Of a DNA stretch of 64,000 nucleotides, positions 49,915 through 60,237 are shown piece after piece. The position numbers and the translations under genes were made by a program. The first letter of the stretch is position 1. Each line of letters begins with the position of its first letter. This DNA comes from Hoyosella levis. Lineage in GTDB: Bacteria; Actinomycetota; Actinomycetes; Mycobacteriales; Mycobacteriaceae. The notes beneath the pieces were generated by a model. That model saw nothing but the letters and a program-made list of their open reading frames with translations. It made no database searches and was not told where the DNA came from. Location of the stretch: assembly GCF_026008515.1 (NCBI RefSeq), contig NZ_BQYM01000008.1, forward strand, positions 156,858 to 220,857. Reading direction: 5' to 3'.

Positions 49915-50997
49915 ATGTTCGCTACCAGGATCCTCATCCTTGGATGCGGCGGCTACATCGGCAGCCACCTCCTTGACCGCTTGCTCGCCATCCCCGGGAT
50001 GCAGGTGACGGGGTGGGATGTCTCGTCCGCGAAGATCGAGAACCACCTCGCGCATCCAGGATTCGAGTTCCACCGCGCGCACCTGTCGAGCCCCGAGGCG
50101 ATCGCCGCGCTCGAGCCACACATCGCCCGTGCGGACGTCGTCATGAACCTCGCCGCGATCTGCAACCCCGCCGAGTACGTCACCAACCCCTTGCGGGTGC
50201 TGCACTCCAACTTGTTCGACACCTACCAGGTGCCCGTGCTGTGCGCCAAGCATCGGAAGTGGCTGATCCATTTCTCCACCAGCGAGGTGTATGGACGCAC
50301 CATCGCGAGCTACCTGCCGGGCAACACCTACGACGATCCCGACCTCTATGAGCTGCGCGAAGACTCCACGCCCCTGATCATGGGACCGATCTCCAACCTG
50401 CGCTGGACCTACGCATCAGCGAAGCAGGTGATGGAGCGATTGATCCACGCCTACAACGACGAGACCGGCATGCCCTACACCATCGTGCGGCCGCTGAACT
50501 TCTTCGGACCACGCATGGACTACCTGCCCGGCCACGACGGCGAGGGCACGCCACGGGTGCTCGCCTCCTTCATGTCCGCCCTCATCGATGGCACTCCCAT
50601 GCAGCTCGTCGATGGCGGCGGCGCGCGACGCACTATCATCTCCATCGAGGATGCCGTCGACGCGCTCATGCTGATGCTCGACAACCCCGACGGCGCGCAG
50701 AACCAGATCTTCAACATCGGCAACCCCAGCAACGAGGTCACCATGCGCGAGCTCGCCGAGCTGATGCGCAGGATCTACGCCGACATCACCGGTGACGACA
50801 GCTACCGGAACCACCCCATCGAATCCATCTCCTCCCTCGACTTCTACGGTCCCGGCTACGAGGACTGCGACCGGCGCATGCCCAGCATCGAAAACGCCAA
50901 GCGCCAGCTCGGCTGGACTCCCCGCAAGAACCTCCCCGACCTGCTCCGCGAGACCATGACGGCATTTCACCAGCAGTACGTCGCGCAGGGCGGCTAG
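49915..50997 (+). CDS. NAD-dependent epimerase/decarboxylase, ArnA C-terminal-like
   Basis: The 360 residues are an extended SDR: RILILGCGGYIGSHLLDRLL for NAD, the active Ser/Thr in HFSTSEVYG and YASAKQ with the catalytic Tyr and Lys. The layout closely follows the UDP-glucuronate decarboxylase domain of ArnA (NPLRVLHSN, VRPLNFFGPRMD, DGGGARRTIISIEDA, IFNIGNPSNE, DRRMPSIENAKRQLGW). A UDP-4-keto-pentose or UDP-xylose-like product is likely. ATG 49915 has GGAGG 11 nt upstream; an earlier start is possible. Confidence 0.83.
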   Translation: MFATRILILGCGGYIGSHLLDRLLAIPGMQVTGWDVSSAKIENHLAHPGFEFHRAHLSSPEAIAALEPHIARADVVMNLAAICNPAEYVTNPLRVLHSNLFDTYQVPVLCAKHRKWLIHFSTSEVYGRTIASYLPGNTYDDPDLYELREDSTPLIMGPISNLRWTYASAKQVMERLIHAYNDETGMPYTIVRPLNFFGPRMDYLPGHDGEGTPRVLASFMSALIDGTPMQLVDGGGARRTIISIEDAVDALMLMLDNPDGAQNQIFNIGNPSNEVTMRELAELMRRIYADITGDDSYRNHPIESISSLDFYGPGYEDCDRRMPSIENAKRQLGWTPRKNLPDLLRETMTAFHQQYVAQGG

Positions 50998-51030
50998 CTG
51001 GGGCGGGCTTCCTGGCGACCTTCCTGCCGA

Positions 51031-51099
51031 CAAAAGCCTATGAAACGCTACGATTCGCCCCGTTTCCGGCCACATTCCGTTGAGTCTCATAGGCCTTTG
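51031..51099. repeat. Intergenic inverted repeat
   Basis: CAAAAGCCTATGAAAC at 51031-51046 pairs with a right arm ending CATAGGCCTTTG at 51099 (14 of 16 positions), with an 8-bp perfect core GCCTATGA/TCATAGGC. It lies between convergent epimerase and rmlB genes and has the same CAAAAG...CTTTG ends as other repeats here. Confidence 0.75.
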
Positions 51100-51125
51100 C
51101 CGCGAGCCTCCCGCTGCGCCCCGCG

Positions 51126-52404
<1,279 letters not shown>

Positions 52405-53292
52405 GTGCTGGAAGTTGATTCGGTCAGCAAGCGTTTCGGGAAGGTAGTGGCGCTCGATGGAGTGTCGTTCTCGGTGGACGCAGGCCAGTTGTTCGGGTTC
52501 GTGGGCTCGAACGGCGCGGGGAAGACAACGACGATGCGCATCATCCTGGGGGTGCTGGCCTCGGATGCGGGGTCGGTGAGGATCAATGGCTCGCCGGTGG
52601 ATCTAGCTGTGCGGCAGCGGATCGGCTACATGCCGGAGGAGCGGGGCTTGTACCCGAAGATGCGGGTCGGTGAGCAGCTGGTCTACCTGGCACGGTTGCA
52701 TGGCTTGCCGCCCGGTGATGCGTCGTTGGCGATGGAGCGGTGGACGGAGCGCCTGGGCCTGGCGGACAAGCGCGCGATGGAGCTGCAGGCGTTGAGCCTG
52801 GGCAACCAGCAGCGAGTGCAGCTCGCGGCGGCGCTGGTGCATGATCCGTCAGTGCTGGTGCTGGATGAGCCGTTCTCGGGGCTGGATCCGGTGGCGGTGG
52901 ATGTGATGACGGAGGTCTTGCGGGAGAAGGCCGCGGAGGGAGTGCCGGTGGTGTTCTCGAGCCATCAGCTGGAGCTGGTACAGCGGTTGTGCGACCGGGT
53001 CGGGATCATCAAGGAGGGCCGGATGCGCGCGGTGGGTCCGGTGGAGGAGCTGCGGTCGCGCGGCGGCCGGATGCTGGAGCTGGTGGTGCCCGAGGCGCCG
53101 CCGGGCTGGGTACCTCGCGTGGAGGGCGTTCAGCTGGTGAGCGAAACCGATGGTGTGGTGGTGCTGGAGCTGGAGCCTGGGGTTGACGATCAGGCGGTGC
53201 TGCGCGCGGCGCTGGGAACCGGCCGGGTGGAGCGGTTCGCGTCGCATGTGCCGTCGTTGGCGGATCTGTACAGGGAGGTCGTGGCGGCATGA
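52405..53292 (+). CDS. ABC transporter ATP-binding protein (NatA-like)
   Basis: The 295 residues have Walker A GFVGSNGAGKTTTMRII, a Q-loop-region RIGYMPEERGLYPKM, signature-type LSLGNQQRVQLAAAL, Walker B VLVLDEPFSGLDP and the H-loop VVFSSHQLELV. The C-terminal 80 residues form the DrrA/NatA-type tail. GTG 52405 has GGAGG 9 nt upstream; an upstream GTG at 52366 is in frame but has no site. The stop overlaps the permease start by 4 nt. Confidence 0.92.
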   Translation: MLEVDSVSKRFGKVVALDGVSFSVDAGQLFGFVGSNGAGKTTTMRIILGVLASDAGSVRINGSPVDLAVRQRIGYMPEERGLYPKMRVGEQLVYLARLHGLPPGDASLAMERWTERLGLADKRAMELQALSLGNQQRVQLAAALVHDPSVLVLDEPFSGLDPVAVDVMTEVLREKAAEGVPVVFSSHQLELVQRLCDRVGIIKEGRMRAVGPVEELRSRGGRMLELVVPEAPPGWVPRVEGVQLVSETDGVVVLELEPGVDDQAVLRAALGTGRVERFASHVPSLADLYREVVAA

Positions 53293-54494
53293 GCGGTGGC
53301 AGGAGTGGCAGTTCCGGTGGTTCAGCGGTTTTCCTGGTAGCCCTGCGCGAGTTCCGGGCACAGGTGCGCACGAAGTCCTTCGTGGTGGGCAACATCATCA
53401 CGCTGGTGATCATCGTCGGCGGCCTGGTGGCGTTCTCGATCTTCCGGGGCGATGGAGAGCCGGAGCCGACCGTTGTGGCGGTGGCGCCGGGCATGTCGGT
53501 GGAGTCGGAAGCTGTCGAGGGTGCGGGCGAGGCGCTCGGGGTGCTCGTCGAGGCCCGGGACGCCGCGAGCGTCGAGGAGGCGCGGTCCTGGGTGGACGAG
53601 GAGGATGCCGGGGTGGCGTTGCTGGGCCGCGATGGCACTGTCCTTAGTGCCTACAGCGTGGAGCCGCTGGAGCCACCCATGGTCGCGGTGCTGGAGTCCG
53701 CCGCGGGCGCGCTGGCCATGGATGCAGCTCTGGAGTCACAGGGCGTGGATGCCAGTGAGTTCGCGGCGGATGCTGCGGCGGGGGTCGACGTGGAGGTTGC
53801 TGATCCGCCGGATTCGGACGCCACGCAGCAGACCATCATCGCCGGCGTCGTGCTGTACCTGCTGACGGGCCTGGTTTTCGGTTTCGGCATGTACGTCGCG
53901 ATGGGCGTCGTGGAGGAGAAGTCGAGCAGGGTGGTCGAGATCCTGTTGTCGACGATCAAGCCTTTGCAGTTGCTGTGGGGCAAGGTGCTGGGCATCGGCG
54001 CGGCGGGGCTGCTGCAGGTTCTCACCTACGCTGCCGTGGGCCTGGTGGTCGCGAGCCTCACGGGGTTGCTCTCGGTCTCCGGCGGAGAGATCGCCACGTT
54101 CGCCTCGCTGGTGGTGTGGGCGATCCTGGGCTACTTGTTCTTCGCCCTGCTGTACGCCGCGGCCGGATCTCTGGTGTCCCGCCAGGAGGAGGTCCAGTCG
54201 GTGCAGGCCCCGGTGATCATGGTCATGTTCGCGTGCCTGGGCGCGAGCGTCGTGAACCTGTCCAATCCTGGAGGGACGCTGGCTGTGGTCACGGCGTGGC
54301 TGCCCCCGTTCTCCGCGTTCGCGATGCCGATCCGGGTCGCCACGGGCGAGGCATCGGCCATCGAGATCGCAGGATCGCTCGTCCTCATGGTGCTGGCGTG
54401 CGCGGGGATCTCGCTGCTCGCTGCGCGCATCTACAGCAACTCGGTGCTGCGCATGGGCGCGCGGATCCCGTGGCGGGAGGCCCTCCGGCGATAG
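53289..54494 (+). CDS. ABC-2 type permease (NatB-like)
   Basis: The 401 residues have one N-terminal helix, a large extracytoplasmic acidic domain of about 140 residues and a cluster of five to six helices at the C-terminus, like NatB of the Na+ efflux system. Conserved segments are VVEEKSSRVVEILLSTIKPLQLLWGK (quoted in part), LFFALLYAAAGSLVSRQEE and PIRVATGEASAIEI. It overlaps the ATPase gene in ATGA. Cation or drug export is the family role; the substrate is unknown. Confidence 0.88.
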   Translation: MSGGRSGSSGGSAVFLVALREFRAQVRTKSFVVGNIITLVIIVGGLVAFSIFRGDGEPEPTVVAVAPGMSVESEAVEGAGEALGVLVEARDAASVEEARSWVDEEDAGVALLGRDGTVLSAYSVEPLEPPMVAVLESAAGALAMDAALESQGVDASEFAADAAAGVDVEVADPPDSDATQQTIIAGVVLYLLTGLVFGFGMYVAMGVVEEKSSRVVEILLSTIKPLQLLWGKVLGIGAAGLLQVLTYAAVGLVVASLTGLLSVSGGEIATFASLVVWAILGYLFFALLYAAAGSLVSRQEEVQSVQAPVIMVMFACLGASVVNLSNPGGTLAVVTAWLPPFSAFAMPIRVATGEASAIEIAGSLVLMVLACAGISLLAARIYSNSVLRMGARIPWREALRR

Positions 54495-54553
54495 GGGTGC
54501 GGCGCGCTCGCGGGCTGGCTTGCATCCGGCCTCGAACCTGACAGTATTGCGGC

Positions 54554-55438
54554 ATGCGCGGAATAATCCTGGCAGGCGGCACCGGTTCGCGATTGCATCC
54601 GATCACTCTCGGCGCGAGCAAGCAATTGCTTCCGGTGTACGACAAGCCGATGATCTATTATCCGCTTTCGACGCTCATGCTCGCCGGAATTCGTGACATC
54701 CTGATCATTACGACACCGCATGATCGGGAGCAGTTCGAGCGCCTGCTCGGCGACGGCAGCCAGTTCGGCATTTCGATCACCTACAAGGTGCAGCAGGAGC
54801 CAAAAGGCCTGGCCCAGGCGTTCACTCTCGGCGCCGATCACATCGGCAATGGCCCCGTGGCCCTGATCCTTGGTGACAACATTTTCTACGGCCCCGGGAC
54901 CGGAACCAGCCTCGCTCGGTTCTCGACGGTCACTGGCGGCTCGGTATTCGGTTACTGGGTTTCCAATCCCCGCTCCTACGGGGTTATCGAGTTCGATGAG
55001 AATGGCCGTGCTGTTTCCCTAGAGGAGAAGCCCGCGCGCCCGAAATCGAACTACGCCATCCCTGGCCTGTATTTCTACGACAATGACGTTGTGGAGATCG
55101 CGCGGGAGCTCAAGCCATCGCCGCGCGGCGAGCTCGAGATCACCGACGTGAACCTCGAGTACATGCACGCCGGGCGCCTGACGGTGGAGAAGCTCGGACG
55201 CGGCACCGCTTGGCTCGATACCGGCACCTTTGACTCCTTGCTCGAGGCCTCGAACTTCGTGCGCACGATCGAGCACCGGCAGGGCCTCAAGATCAGCGCG
55301 CCCGAGGAAGTCGCCTGGCGCTGCGGCTATATCACCGAGGATGAGCTGATCGAGCGGGCCCAGCCGCTTGTGAAATCCGGATACGGCCAGTACTTGATCG
55401 ACCTGATGCACCGGGAGCTTGCAGATGGAATTTCGTGA
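54554..55438 (+). CDS. rmlA: Glucose-1-phosphate thymidylyltransferase
   Basis: RmlA makes dTDP-glucose from dTTP and glucose-1-phosphate. The 294 residues show [58 protein letters not shown] and [20 protein letters not shown], all standard for the family. A CAGTAT element 6 nt upstream of ATG suggests a leaderless start. rmlC overlaps its 3' end by 14 nt. Confidence 0.97.
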   Translation: MRGIILAGGTGSRLHPITLGASKQLLPVYDKPMIYYPLSTLMLAGIRDILIITTPHDREQFERLLGDGSQFGISITYKVQQEPKGLAQAFTLGADHIGNGPVALILGDNIFYGPGTGTSLARFSTVTGGSVFGYWVSNPRSYGVIEFDENGRAVSLEEKPARPKSNYAIPGLYFYDNDVVEIARELKPSPRGELEITDVNLEYMHAGRLTVEKLGRGTAWLDTGTFDSLLEASNFVRTIEHRQGLKISAPEEVAWRCGYITEDELIERAQPLVKSGYGQYLIDLMHRELADGIS

Positions 55439-56012
55439 ACTCAGCATCGCGGGCGCGTGGGAGATCACGCCTCGCCTCTTCGGCGACCACCGTGGCTCGT
55501 TCCATGAATGGTTCAAGCAGGAAGCGTTCGAGAAAGCGACCGGGCGCCGGTTCAGCCTCGAGCAGGCCAATATGTCCACCTCCGCCGAGGGCGCGCTCCG
55601 CGGCATCCACTTCGCGGACGTGCCACCCGGACAGGCCAAGTACGTCAAGTGCGTCAGCGGTGCCGTCCTCGACGTGGTGGTCGACGTCCGCGTTGGCTCC
55701 CCCACCTTCGGGCAATGGGACAGCGTGCTGCTCGACGACCTCTCGCACCGTGCCATCTACCTCGACGTTGGCCTCGGGCACGGATTCTTCGCGCTCAGCG
55801 AGACCGCCACCGTCGCGTACCTCGTCACCAGCGGCTACAACCCCTCGGCCGAGCATGGCGTCGATCCCCGCGACCCTGCCATCGGCATCGACTGGCCACG
55901 CCTTGGCCATACCGGCCGCCCGCTCGATCCGGTCCTTTCCGACAAGGACAAGGCCGCGCCGACCCTGCAGGAAGCGCTCGACGCCGGGATCCTGCCTCGG
56001 TTCCAGGGGTAG
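55425..56012 (+). CDS. rmlC: dTDP-4-dehydrorhamnose 3,5-epimerase
   Basis: RmlC epimerises C3 and C5 of dTDP-4-keto-6-deoxyglucose. The 195 residues form the expected cupin: [37 protein letters not shown] with the catalytic His, [18 protein letters not shown] and [18 protein letters not shown] 55425 has GGGAG 8 nt upstream and overlaps rmlA. rmlD is not in the window. Length is normal. Confidence 0.96.
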   Translation: MEFRELSIAGAWEITPRLFGDHRGSFHEWFKQEAFEKATGRRFSLEQANMSTSAEGALRGIHFADVPPGQAKYVKCVSGAVLDVVVDVRVGSPTFGQWDSVLLDDLSHRAIYLDVGLGHGFFALSETATVAYLVTSGYNPSAEHGVDPRDPAIGIDWPRLGHTGRPLDPVLSDKDKAAPTLQEALDAGILPRFQG

Positions 56013-56028
56013 CCCGCCCCCTCCCCCG

Positions 56029-56514
56029 CTAGTGGATGCGGAAGATCACGACGCGCTGGACGATGAAGTTGATGACGGTGGCGATGCCCTGCGCGATGAC
56101 GAACGCGATGGTCATGACGATGAGCTCGTTCCAGCGGTCCTCGAGCGTGTAGTAGATCAGCGCGCTGATCCCGACCTGGAGGACGAAGGTGAGGCCGTAG
56201 AGGGCGACGACGGCAGCGAAGCGCTTGTTGCTGTGCTCGGCCTTGAAGGTCCAGCGCCGGTTGATCATGTAGGCGGTGGTGGTGCCGAGGATGAAGCTGA
56301 TGGCCTTGGCTACCTCGAAGGGGAGGCCGAGGAAGCGGAGGATCAAGAGGCTGCCGAAGTCGACGATGGCGGAGAGCCCGCCGGTGACGCCGAACCGGAT
56401 GATCTGGGTCTTGAGGTCGACGTCCGCTGTGCTGACGTATTCGTCGAGGGGCAGCTCGACGGGCAGGGGCACCTCGTGGTGCTGCTCGGGGGGCTGATGC
56501 GGCTGTCGGGTCAC
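56029..56514 (-). CDS. GtrA family membrane protein (Rv3789-like)
   Basis: The 161 residues have four membrane helices and the GtrA pattern: RFGVTGGLSAIVDFGSLLIL, AKAISFILGTTTAYMINRRW and IAQGIATVINFIVQRVVIF. The M. tuberculosis equivalent, Rv3789, sits next to dprE1 and is linked to arabinan assembly, either flipping decaprenyl-phosphoryl-arabinose or scaffolding AftA. Here it is separated from dprE1 by an SRPBCC-TetR pair. It converges closely on rmlC. Confidence 0.9.
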   Translation of the reverse strand: MTRQPHQPPEQHHEVPLPVELPLDEYVSTADVDLKTQIIRFGVTGGLSAIVDFGSLLILRFLGLPFEVAKAISFILGTTTAYMINRRWTFKAEHSNKRFAAVVALYGLTFVLQVGISALIYYTLEDRWNELIVMTIAFVIAQGIATVINFIVQRVVIFRIH

Positions 56515-56572
56515 CGGTTGAGCCTATCGCGGCGCGCCAGGTTGCGGGGCGCGCGTCGCCGCACATTGCGCA

Positions 56573-56613
56573 GCTAACGCCGTTAGCCTAGCATTGTAGC
56601 TAACACCATTAGC
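56573..56613. promoter_or_regulatory. Twin TetR operators flanking a -10 box
   Basis: GCTAACGCCGTTAGC at 56573-56587 is a perfect 15-bp palindrome and GCTAACACCATTAGC at 56599-56613 a near copy, with centres 26 bp apart. TAGCAT at 56589-56594 lies between them as the probable -10 element of the SRPBCC-TetR operon. Binding by the TetR protein at 57144-57746 would block this promoter. Confidence 0.75.
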
Positions 56614-56625
56614 CATGGAGGCATC

Positions 56626-57147
56626 ATGCGCGTCATCCTCGCCACGTCGGCCCTCGTCGCGACCGTCCTCGCCGCAGCGCTCGGCAGCTACCTCTACACC
56701 TACGTCACCAAGCCCGGCATCGAGACGGCCATCACCATCGACGCCCCGCCCGAAGCAGTGTGGGCCACGCTCACCGATTTCGAGGCCTACGCGCAGTGGA
56801 ACCCCTTCATCACCTCCTCGGCTGGCACCGCCACCACCGGCACACGCCTGCGCAACACCCTCGACAACAACGGGTCCGCGATGACGTTCGAGCCCCGCAT
56901 CACCGTCGCGGAGCCAGCCCAGGAGCTCCGCTGGATCGGGCGCTTCCTCGCCCCCGGCATCGTCGACGGCGAGCACTACTTCGTCCTCGAGGCGCTGCCT
57001 GGCGGCCAGACGCGGCTCGTGCAGGGCGAGCAGTTCCGCGGCGCACTCGTGCCCCTCGCCGGCAACTCGCTCGATGTGCGAGATGGCTTCGACGCCATGA
57101 ACCGTGCCTTGAAGGAGCGCGTCGAGCAGCAGGCGGCCCGCTCGTGA
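56626..57147 (+). CDS. SRPBCC (START-like) domain protein with N-terminal anchor
   Basis: The 173 residues begin with a hydrophobic segment (VILATSALVATVLAAALGSY), probably a membrane anchor or signal, then a Bet v1-like domain: AITIDAPPEAVWATLTDFEA, QWNPFITSS, LRWIGRFLAPGIVDGEHYF and a C-terminal helix. Such domains bind lipophilic molecules. ATG 56626 has GGAGG 5 nt upstream. The stop overlaps the TetR GTG by 4 nt, so both are under the twin operators. Confidence 0.85.
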   Translation: MRVILATSALVATVLAAALGSYLYTYVTKPGIETAITIDAPPEAVWATLTDFEAYAQWNPFITSSAGTATTGTRLRNTLDNNGSAMTFEPRITVAEPAQELRWIGRFLAPGIVDGEHYFVLEALPGGQTRLVQGEQFRGALVPLAGNSLDVRDGFDAMNRALKERVEQQAARS

Positions 57148-57746
57148 CGCACGCTCCAGCGCAGATGACCCCACCGCTCTCCCCCCGCGCTCGCGAGATC
57201 GCCGACACTGCCCATGCGATCCTCGATGCCCACGGCTGGGAGGAGGTCACCATGCGCGCGCTGGCCGCCGAGCTCGGCATCAAGGCTCCGTCGCTGTACA
57301 AGCACTTCACCAGCCGCGACGCCATCCGCGCCGTGCTGATCGCCGATGCGCTGCACCAGTCCGGCCTTGCCCTGCACGCCGCCACGGGCTCGGTCCACGA
57401 GCTGCTCGCCGCCTACCGCGCCCAGGCCACGGCGCGCCCGCACCTCTACCGGCTCGCCACGAGCGGGGAACTCCCCCGCGACCAGCTGCCCGAAGGCCTG
57501 GAGGACTGGGCAGGCACACCGTTCTTCCTCGTCACCGGTGATCCCCTGACAGCGCAGGCATTGTGGTCGTTCGCGCATGGCACCACCATGCTCGAGCTGG
57601 ACAATCGCTACCCGCCGGGGTCGGACCTCGACGCGCTCTGGGCCACCGGCGCCCGCACCTTCACGCCGGCCATCACACCGGCGGCAACGCCACGAACCGC
57701 ACCGAACCCGGCTGTCCACCCACCCGAAGCGGCGCGGGGCGAGTAA
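57144..57746 (+). CDS. TetR family regulator (autoregulated)
   Basis: The 200 residues have a TetR helix-turn-helix ([19 protein letters not shown]) and a TetR_C_33-like ligand domain ([20 protein letters not shown]). The GTG start overlaps the SRPBCC stop. The paired palindromes at 56573-56613 are the likely binding sites. Its last codons overlap the region just upstream of the dprE1 promoter, so it might also affect dprE1 transcription; that is inference. Confidence 0.88.
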   Translation: MTHAPAQMTPPLSPRAREIADTAHAILDAHGWEEVTMRALAAELGIKAPSLYKHFTSRDAIRAVLIADALHQSGLALHAATGSVHELLAAYRAQATARPHLYRLATSGELPRDQLPEGLEDWAGTPFFLVTGDPLTAQALWSFAHGTTMLELDNRYPPGSDLDALWATGARTFTPAITPAATPRTAPNPAVHPPEAARGE

Positions 57747-57749
57747 TCT
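57744..57749 (+). promoter_or_regulatory. -10 element of leaderless dprE1 promoter
   Basis: TAATCT, overlapping the TetR stop codon, is followed by 8 nt and ATG 57758. Confidence 0.45.
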
Positions 57750-57757
57750 CTACCGTG

Positions 57758-59191
57758 ATGTCCACGACCACGAATTCCGGGGCCCCGGGCTTCTCGCCGG
57801 AGCTGCCCACGCAGACGCGCACCCTCACAGGCTGGGCACGTACCGCGCCCACTACCGCCGAGGTCCTCTCGACGCCCGATATCGAGCTGATCGCCAAGGC
57901 AGTTCGCATGGCGAGCGAGAAGGCCGAAGACGCCCCGTCCTACCTCAAGCGCGGCATCATCGCGCGCGGGCTCGGACGCTCCTATGGCGATCCGGCCCAG
58001 AACGGTGGCGGACTCGTCATCGACATGAATCCGCTGAACTCGATCCATTCGATCGACGCGGACACCCAGCTCGTTGACGTCGACGCCGGGGTGAACCTCG
58101 ACCAGCTGATGAAGGCGGCGCTGCCGTTCGGCCTGTGGGTGCCCGTGCTTCCCGGCACCCGGCAGGTCACCGTCGGCGGCGCGATCGGCTCCGACATCCA
58201 CGGCAAGAACCATCACAGCGCGGGCAGCTTCGGCAACCACGTCGTCTCGCTGGACCTGCTGACCGCCGACGGGCAGATCCGCACGATCACCCCGCATGGC
58301 AAGGACGCGGAGCTGTTCTGGGCGACCGTGGGCGGGCAGGGCCTCACCGGCATCATCCTGCGCGCCGTCATCAAGATGACCCCTACGGAGACGGCGTACT
58401 TCATCGCGGACGGCGACCGCACCCGCGATCTCGACGAGACGATCGCCCTGCACAGCGATGGCAGCGAGGAGCACTACGACTACTCGTCGGGCTGGTTCGA
58501 CGCGATCTCCAAGGGGCCCAAGCTCGGCCGCGCGGCGATCTCGCGCGGGTCGCTGGCGAAGTTCGATCAGCTGCCCAAGAAGCTGCAGAAGGACCCGCTG
58601 AAGTTCGACGCGCCGACGCTGATGACGCTGCCCGATATCTTCCCCAACGGCATGGGCAACAAGCTCACCTTCGGGATGCTCGGCGAGCTGTGGTACCAGA
58701 AGTCCGGCACCTACCGGAACAAGATCCAGAACCTGACGCAGTTCTACCACCCCCTCGACCTGTTCGGGGAATGGAACCGCGCCTACGGCGATGTGGGCTT
58801 CCTGCAGTACCAGTTCATCGTGCCGATCAGTGCCGTCGACGAGTTCCGCCGCATCATCCACGACATCGCCCACAGCGGGCACTACTCGTTCCTCAACGTG
58901 TTCAAGCGCTTCGGCCCCGGCAACGACGCTCCCCTGTCGTTCCCCATGCCTGGCTGGAACATCTGCGTGGACTTCCCCATCAAGCCGGGCCTGCACGAGC
59001 TCGTCCGCGACCTCGACCGCCGGGTCCTCGAGATGGGTGGCCGCCTCTACCTCGCGAAGGACTCCCGCACCAGCGCCGAGACCTTCCATGCCATGTACCC
59101 GCGGATCGATGAGTGGATCAAGGTCCGCCGCTCCGTGGACCCCAATGGTGTCTTTGTCTCCGATCTCGCCAGAAGGCTGGAACTCCTGTGA
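57758..59191 (+). CDS. dprE1: Decaprenylphosphoryl-beta-D-ribose 2'-oxidase
   Basis: DprE1 oxidises decaprenyl-phosphoryl-ribose to the 2-keto intermediate on the way to decaprenyl-phosphoryl-arabinose, the only arabinan donor. The 477 residues have the FAD-binding run [40 protein letters not shown] and a substrate domain ending RVDPNGV-like [18 protein letters not shown]. The Cys attacked by benzothiazinones (Cys387 in M. tuberculosis) is kept at about residue 403 in GWNICVDFP. It overlaps dprE2 by 4 nt. Confidence 0.97.
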   Translation: MSTTTNSGAPGFSPELPTQTRTLTGWARTAPTTAEVLSTPDIELIAKAVRMASEKAEDAPSYLKRGIIARGLGRSYGDPAQNGGGLVIDMNPLNSIHSIDADTQLVDVDAGVNLDQLMKAALPFGLWVPVLPGTRQVTVGGAIGSDIHGKNHHSAGSFGNHVVSLDLLTADGQIRTITPHGKDAELFWATVGGQGLTGIILRAVIKMTPTETAYFIADGDRTRDLDETIALHSDGSEEHYDYSSGWFDAISKGPKLGRAAISRGSLAKFDQLPKKLQKDPLKFDAPTLMTLPDIFPNGMGNKLTFGMLGELWYQKSGTYRNKIQNLTQFYHPLDLFGEWNRAYGDVGFLQYQFIVPISAVDEFRRIIHDIAHSGHYSFLNVFKRFGPGNDAPLSFPMPGWNICVDFPIKPGLHELVRDLDRRVLEMGGRLYLAKDSRTSAETFHAMYPRIDEWIKVRRSVDPNGVFVSDLARRLELL

Positions 59192-59943
59192 TTGATGCTG
59201 TAGGCAACCCCAACACGATCCTGCTGCTCGGCGGCACCTCCGACATCGCCCTCGCGGTGGCCGATGAGTACCTGACGGCGGGCCCGCTGCGCGTGATCGT
59301 TGCCGCCCGCCCCTCCGACCGCCGCGATGATGCGGCCACCCGGCTGCGACAGGCCGGCGCGACGGTCACCCTCGTTGATTTCGACGCGCTCGAGACGAGC
59401 AGCCACCAGAAGGCCCTCGACGAGGCGTTCAGCGGCCATGATGTCGACGTCGCGATCGTCGCGTTCGGGCTGCTCGGTGATGCCGAGGAGCTGTGGCAGA
59501 ACCAGGACGAGGCCGTCAAGCTCGCCACCGTCAACTACACCGCCGCCGTCTCCGCCGGAGTGATCCTCGGCGAGAAGATGAAGGCCCAGGGCCACGGCCG
59601 CATCATCGCGTTCTCCTCCGTCGCCGGGGAGCGCGTGCGCCGCTCCAACTTCGTCTACGGCTCCTCCAAAGCTGGGTTCGATGGCTTCTACCTCGGCCTC
59701 GGCGAGGCCTTGCGACCACAAGGCGTCTTCGTCACCGTCGTGCGCCCCGGCATGGTGCGCACCAAGATGACCGACGGCATGGACGAGGCACCCATGACCA
59801 TCACCGCCGATGAGGTCGCCCGCATCGCCGTCAAGGCATCCCGCAAGGGCAAGGAACTGGTGTGGGCGCCCGCGGCATACCGCTACGTGATGTCCGCGCT
59901 GCGGCACGTGCCGCGCCCGCTGTTCCGCAAGCTGCCCATCTAG
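59188..59943 (+). CDS. dprE2: Decaprenylphosphoryl-2-keto-ribose reductase
   Basis: DprE2 reduces the DprE1 product with NADH to decaprenyl-phosphoryl-arabinose. The 251 residues are a classical [22 protein letters not shown] for the cofactor, a Ser in [11 protein letters not shown] and the catalytic [10 protein letters not shown]. It ends [15 protein letters not shown], a basic-hydrophobic tail found in the family. The GTG start overlaps the dprE1 stop (GTGA). Confidence 0.96.
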   Translation: MIDAVGNPNTILLLGGTSDIALAVADEYLTAGPLRVIVAARPSDRRDDAATRLRQAGATVTLVDFDALETSSHQKALDEAFSGHDVDVAIVAFGLLGDAEELWQNQDEAVKLATVNYTAAVSAGVILGEKMKAQGHGRIIAFSSVAGERVRRSNFVYGSSKAGFDGFYLGLGEALRPQGVFVTVVRPGMVRTKMTDGMDEAPMTITADEVARIAVKASRKGKELVWAPAAYRYVMSALRHVPRPLFRKLPI

Positions 59944-59960
59944 GCTCGCGCCCTCCGCTG

Positions 59961-60033
59961 GGCAAAAGCACCGGAAACCGCACCAGCACACGAGGTTTAT
60001 CTATCGCGTCTACCAGTTTCCGGTGCTTTTGCC
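59961..60033. repeat. Perfect 18-bp inverted repeat after dprE2
   Basis: GGCAAAAGCACCGGAAAC at 59961-59978 pairs perfectly with GTTTCCGGTGCTTTTGCC at 60016-60033. The loop contains TCTATCGCG, shared with the copies at 23733-23803 and 46521-46590. It follows dprE2 by 17 bp and may end that operon. Confidence 0.88.
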
Positions 60034-60118
60034 GTCGGGGCACCTTGGCCACCGGGCCCTGCACCGTGCGCCTTCCGCCGCTGTGAGCACTTCCTGACTG
60101 CGGCGTAACGCTCGGGTA

Positions 60119-60141
60119 GTCGCCGTGACACTGACGGCGAC
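60119..60141. promoter_or_regulatory. Candidate operator upstream of nirBD
   Basis: GTCGCCGT-N7-ACGGCGAC is a perfect hyphenated palindrome ending 12 bp before the short ORF that precedes nirB. A GAGCCT -10 candidate at 60142-60147 directly follows it. Confidence 0.5.
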
Positions 60142-60153
60142 GAGCCTGGACGC

Positions 60154-60237
60154 ATGTCGATCACTCCACGGTTCCTGCAGGGCGCCTTCCCCGTCGCGGG
60201 CGAGGTGGTCATCGATCGCGGGCGGGTGGTCGCATGA
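60154..60237 (+). CDS. 27-residue ORF overlapping the nirB start
   Basis: This short ORF (MSITPRFLQGAFPVAGEVVI plus DRGRVVA) starts 6 nt after a GAGCCT -10 candidate and ends TGA overlapping the nirB ATG as ATGA. That overlap is the coupling pattern used by real gene pairs in this window. It may be a leader peptide that couples translation of nirB. No homologue was recognised. Confidence 0.45.
   Translation: MSITPRFLQGAFPVAGEVVIDRGRVVA

Noticed and set aside
60071..60160. A GlnR box upstream of nirB
   Set aside because: GTAAC and GTGAC half-site-like words occur, but their spacing does not fit the GTnAC-N6-GAAAC pattern. Only the separate palindrome is reported.
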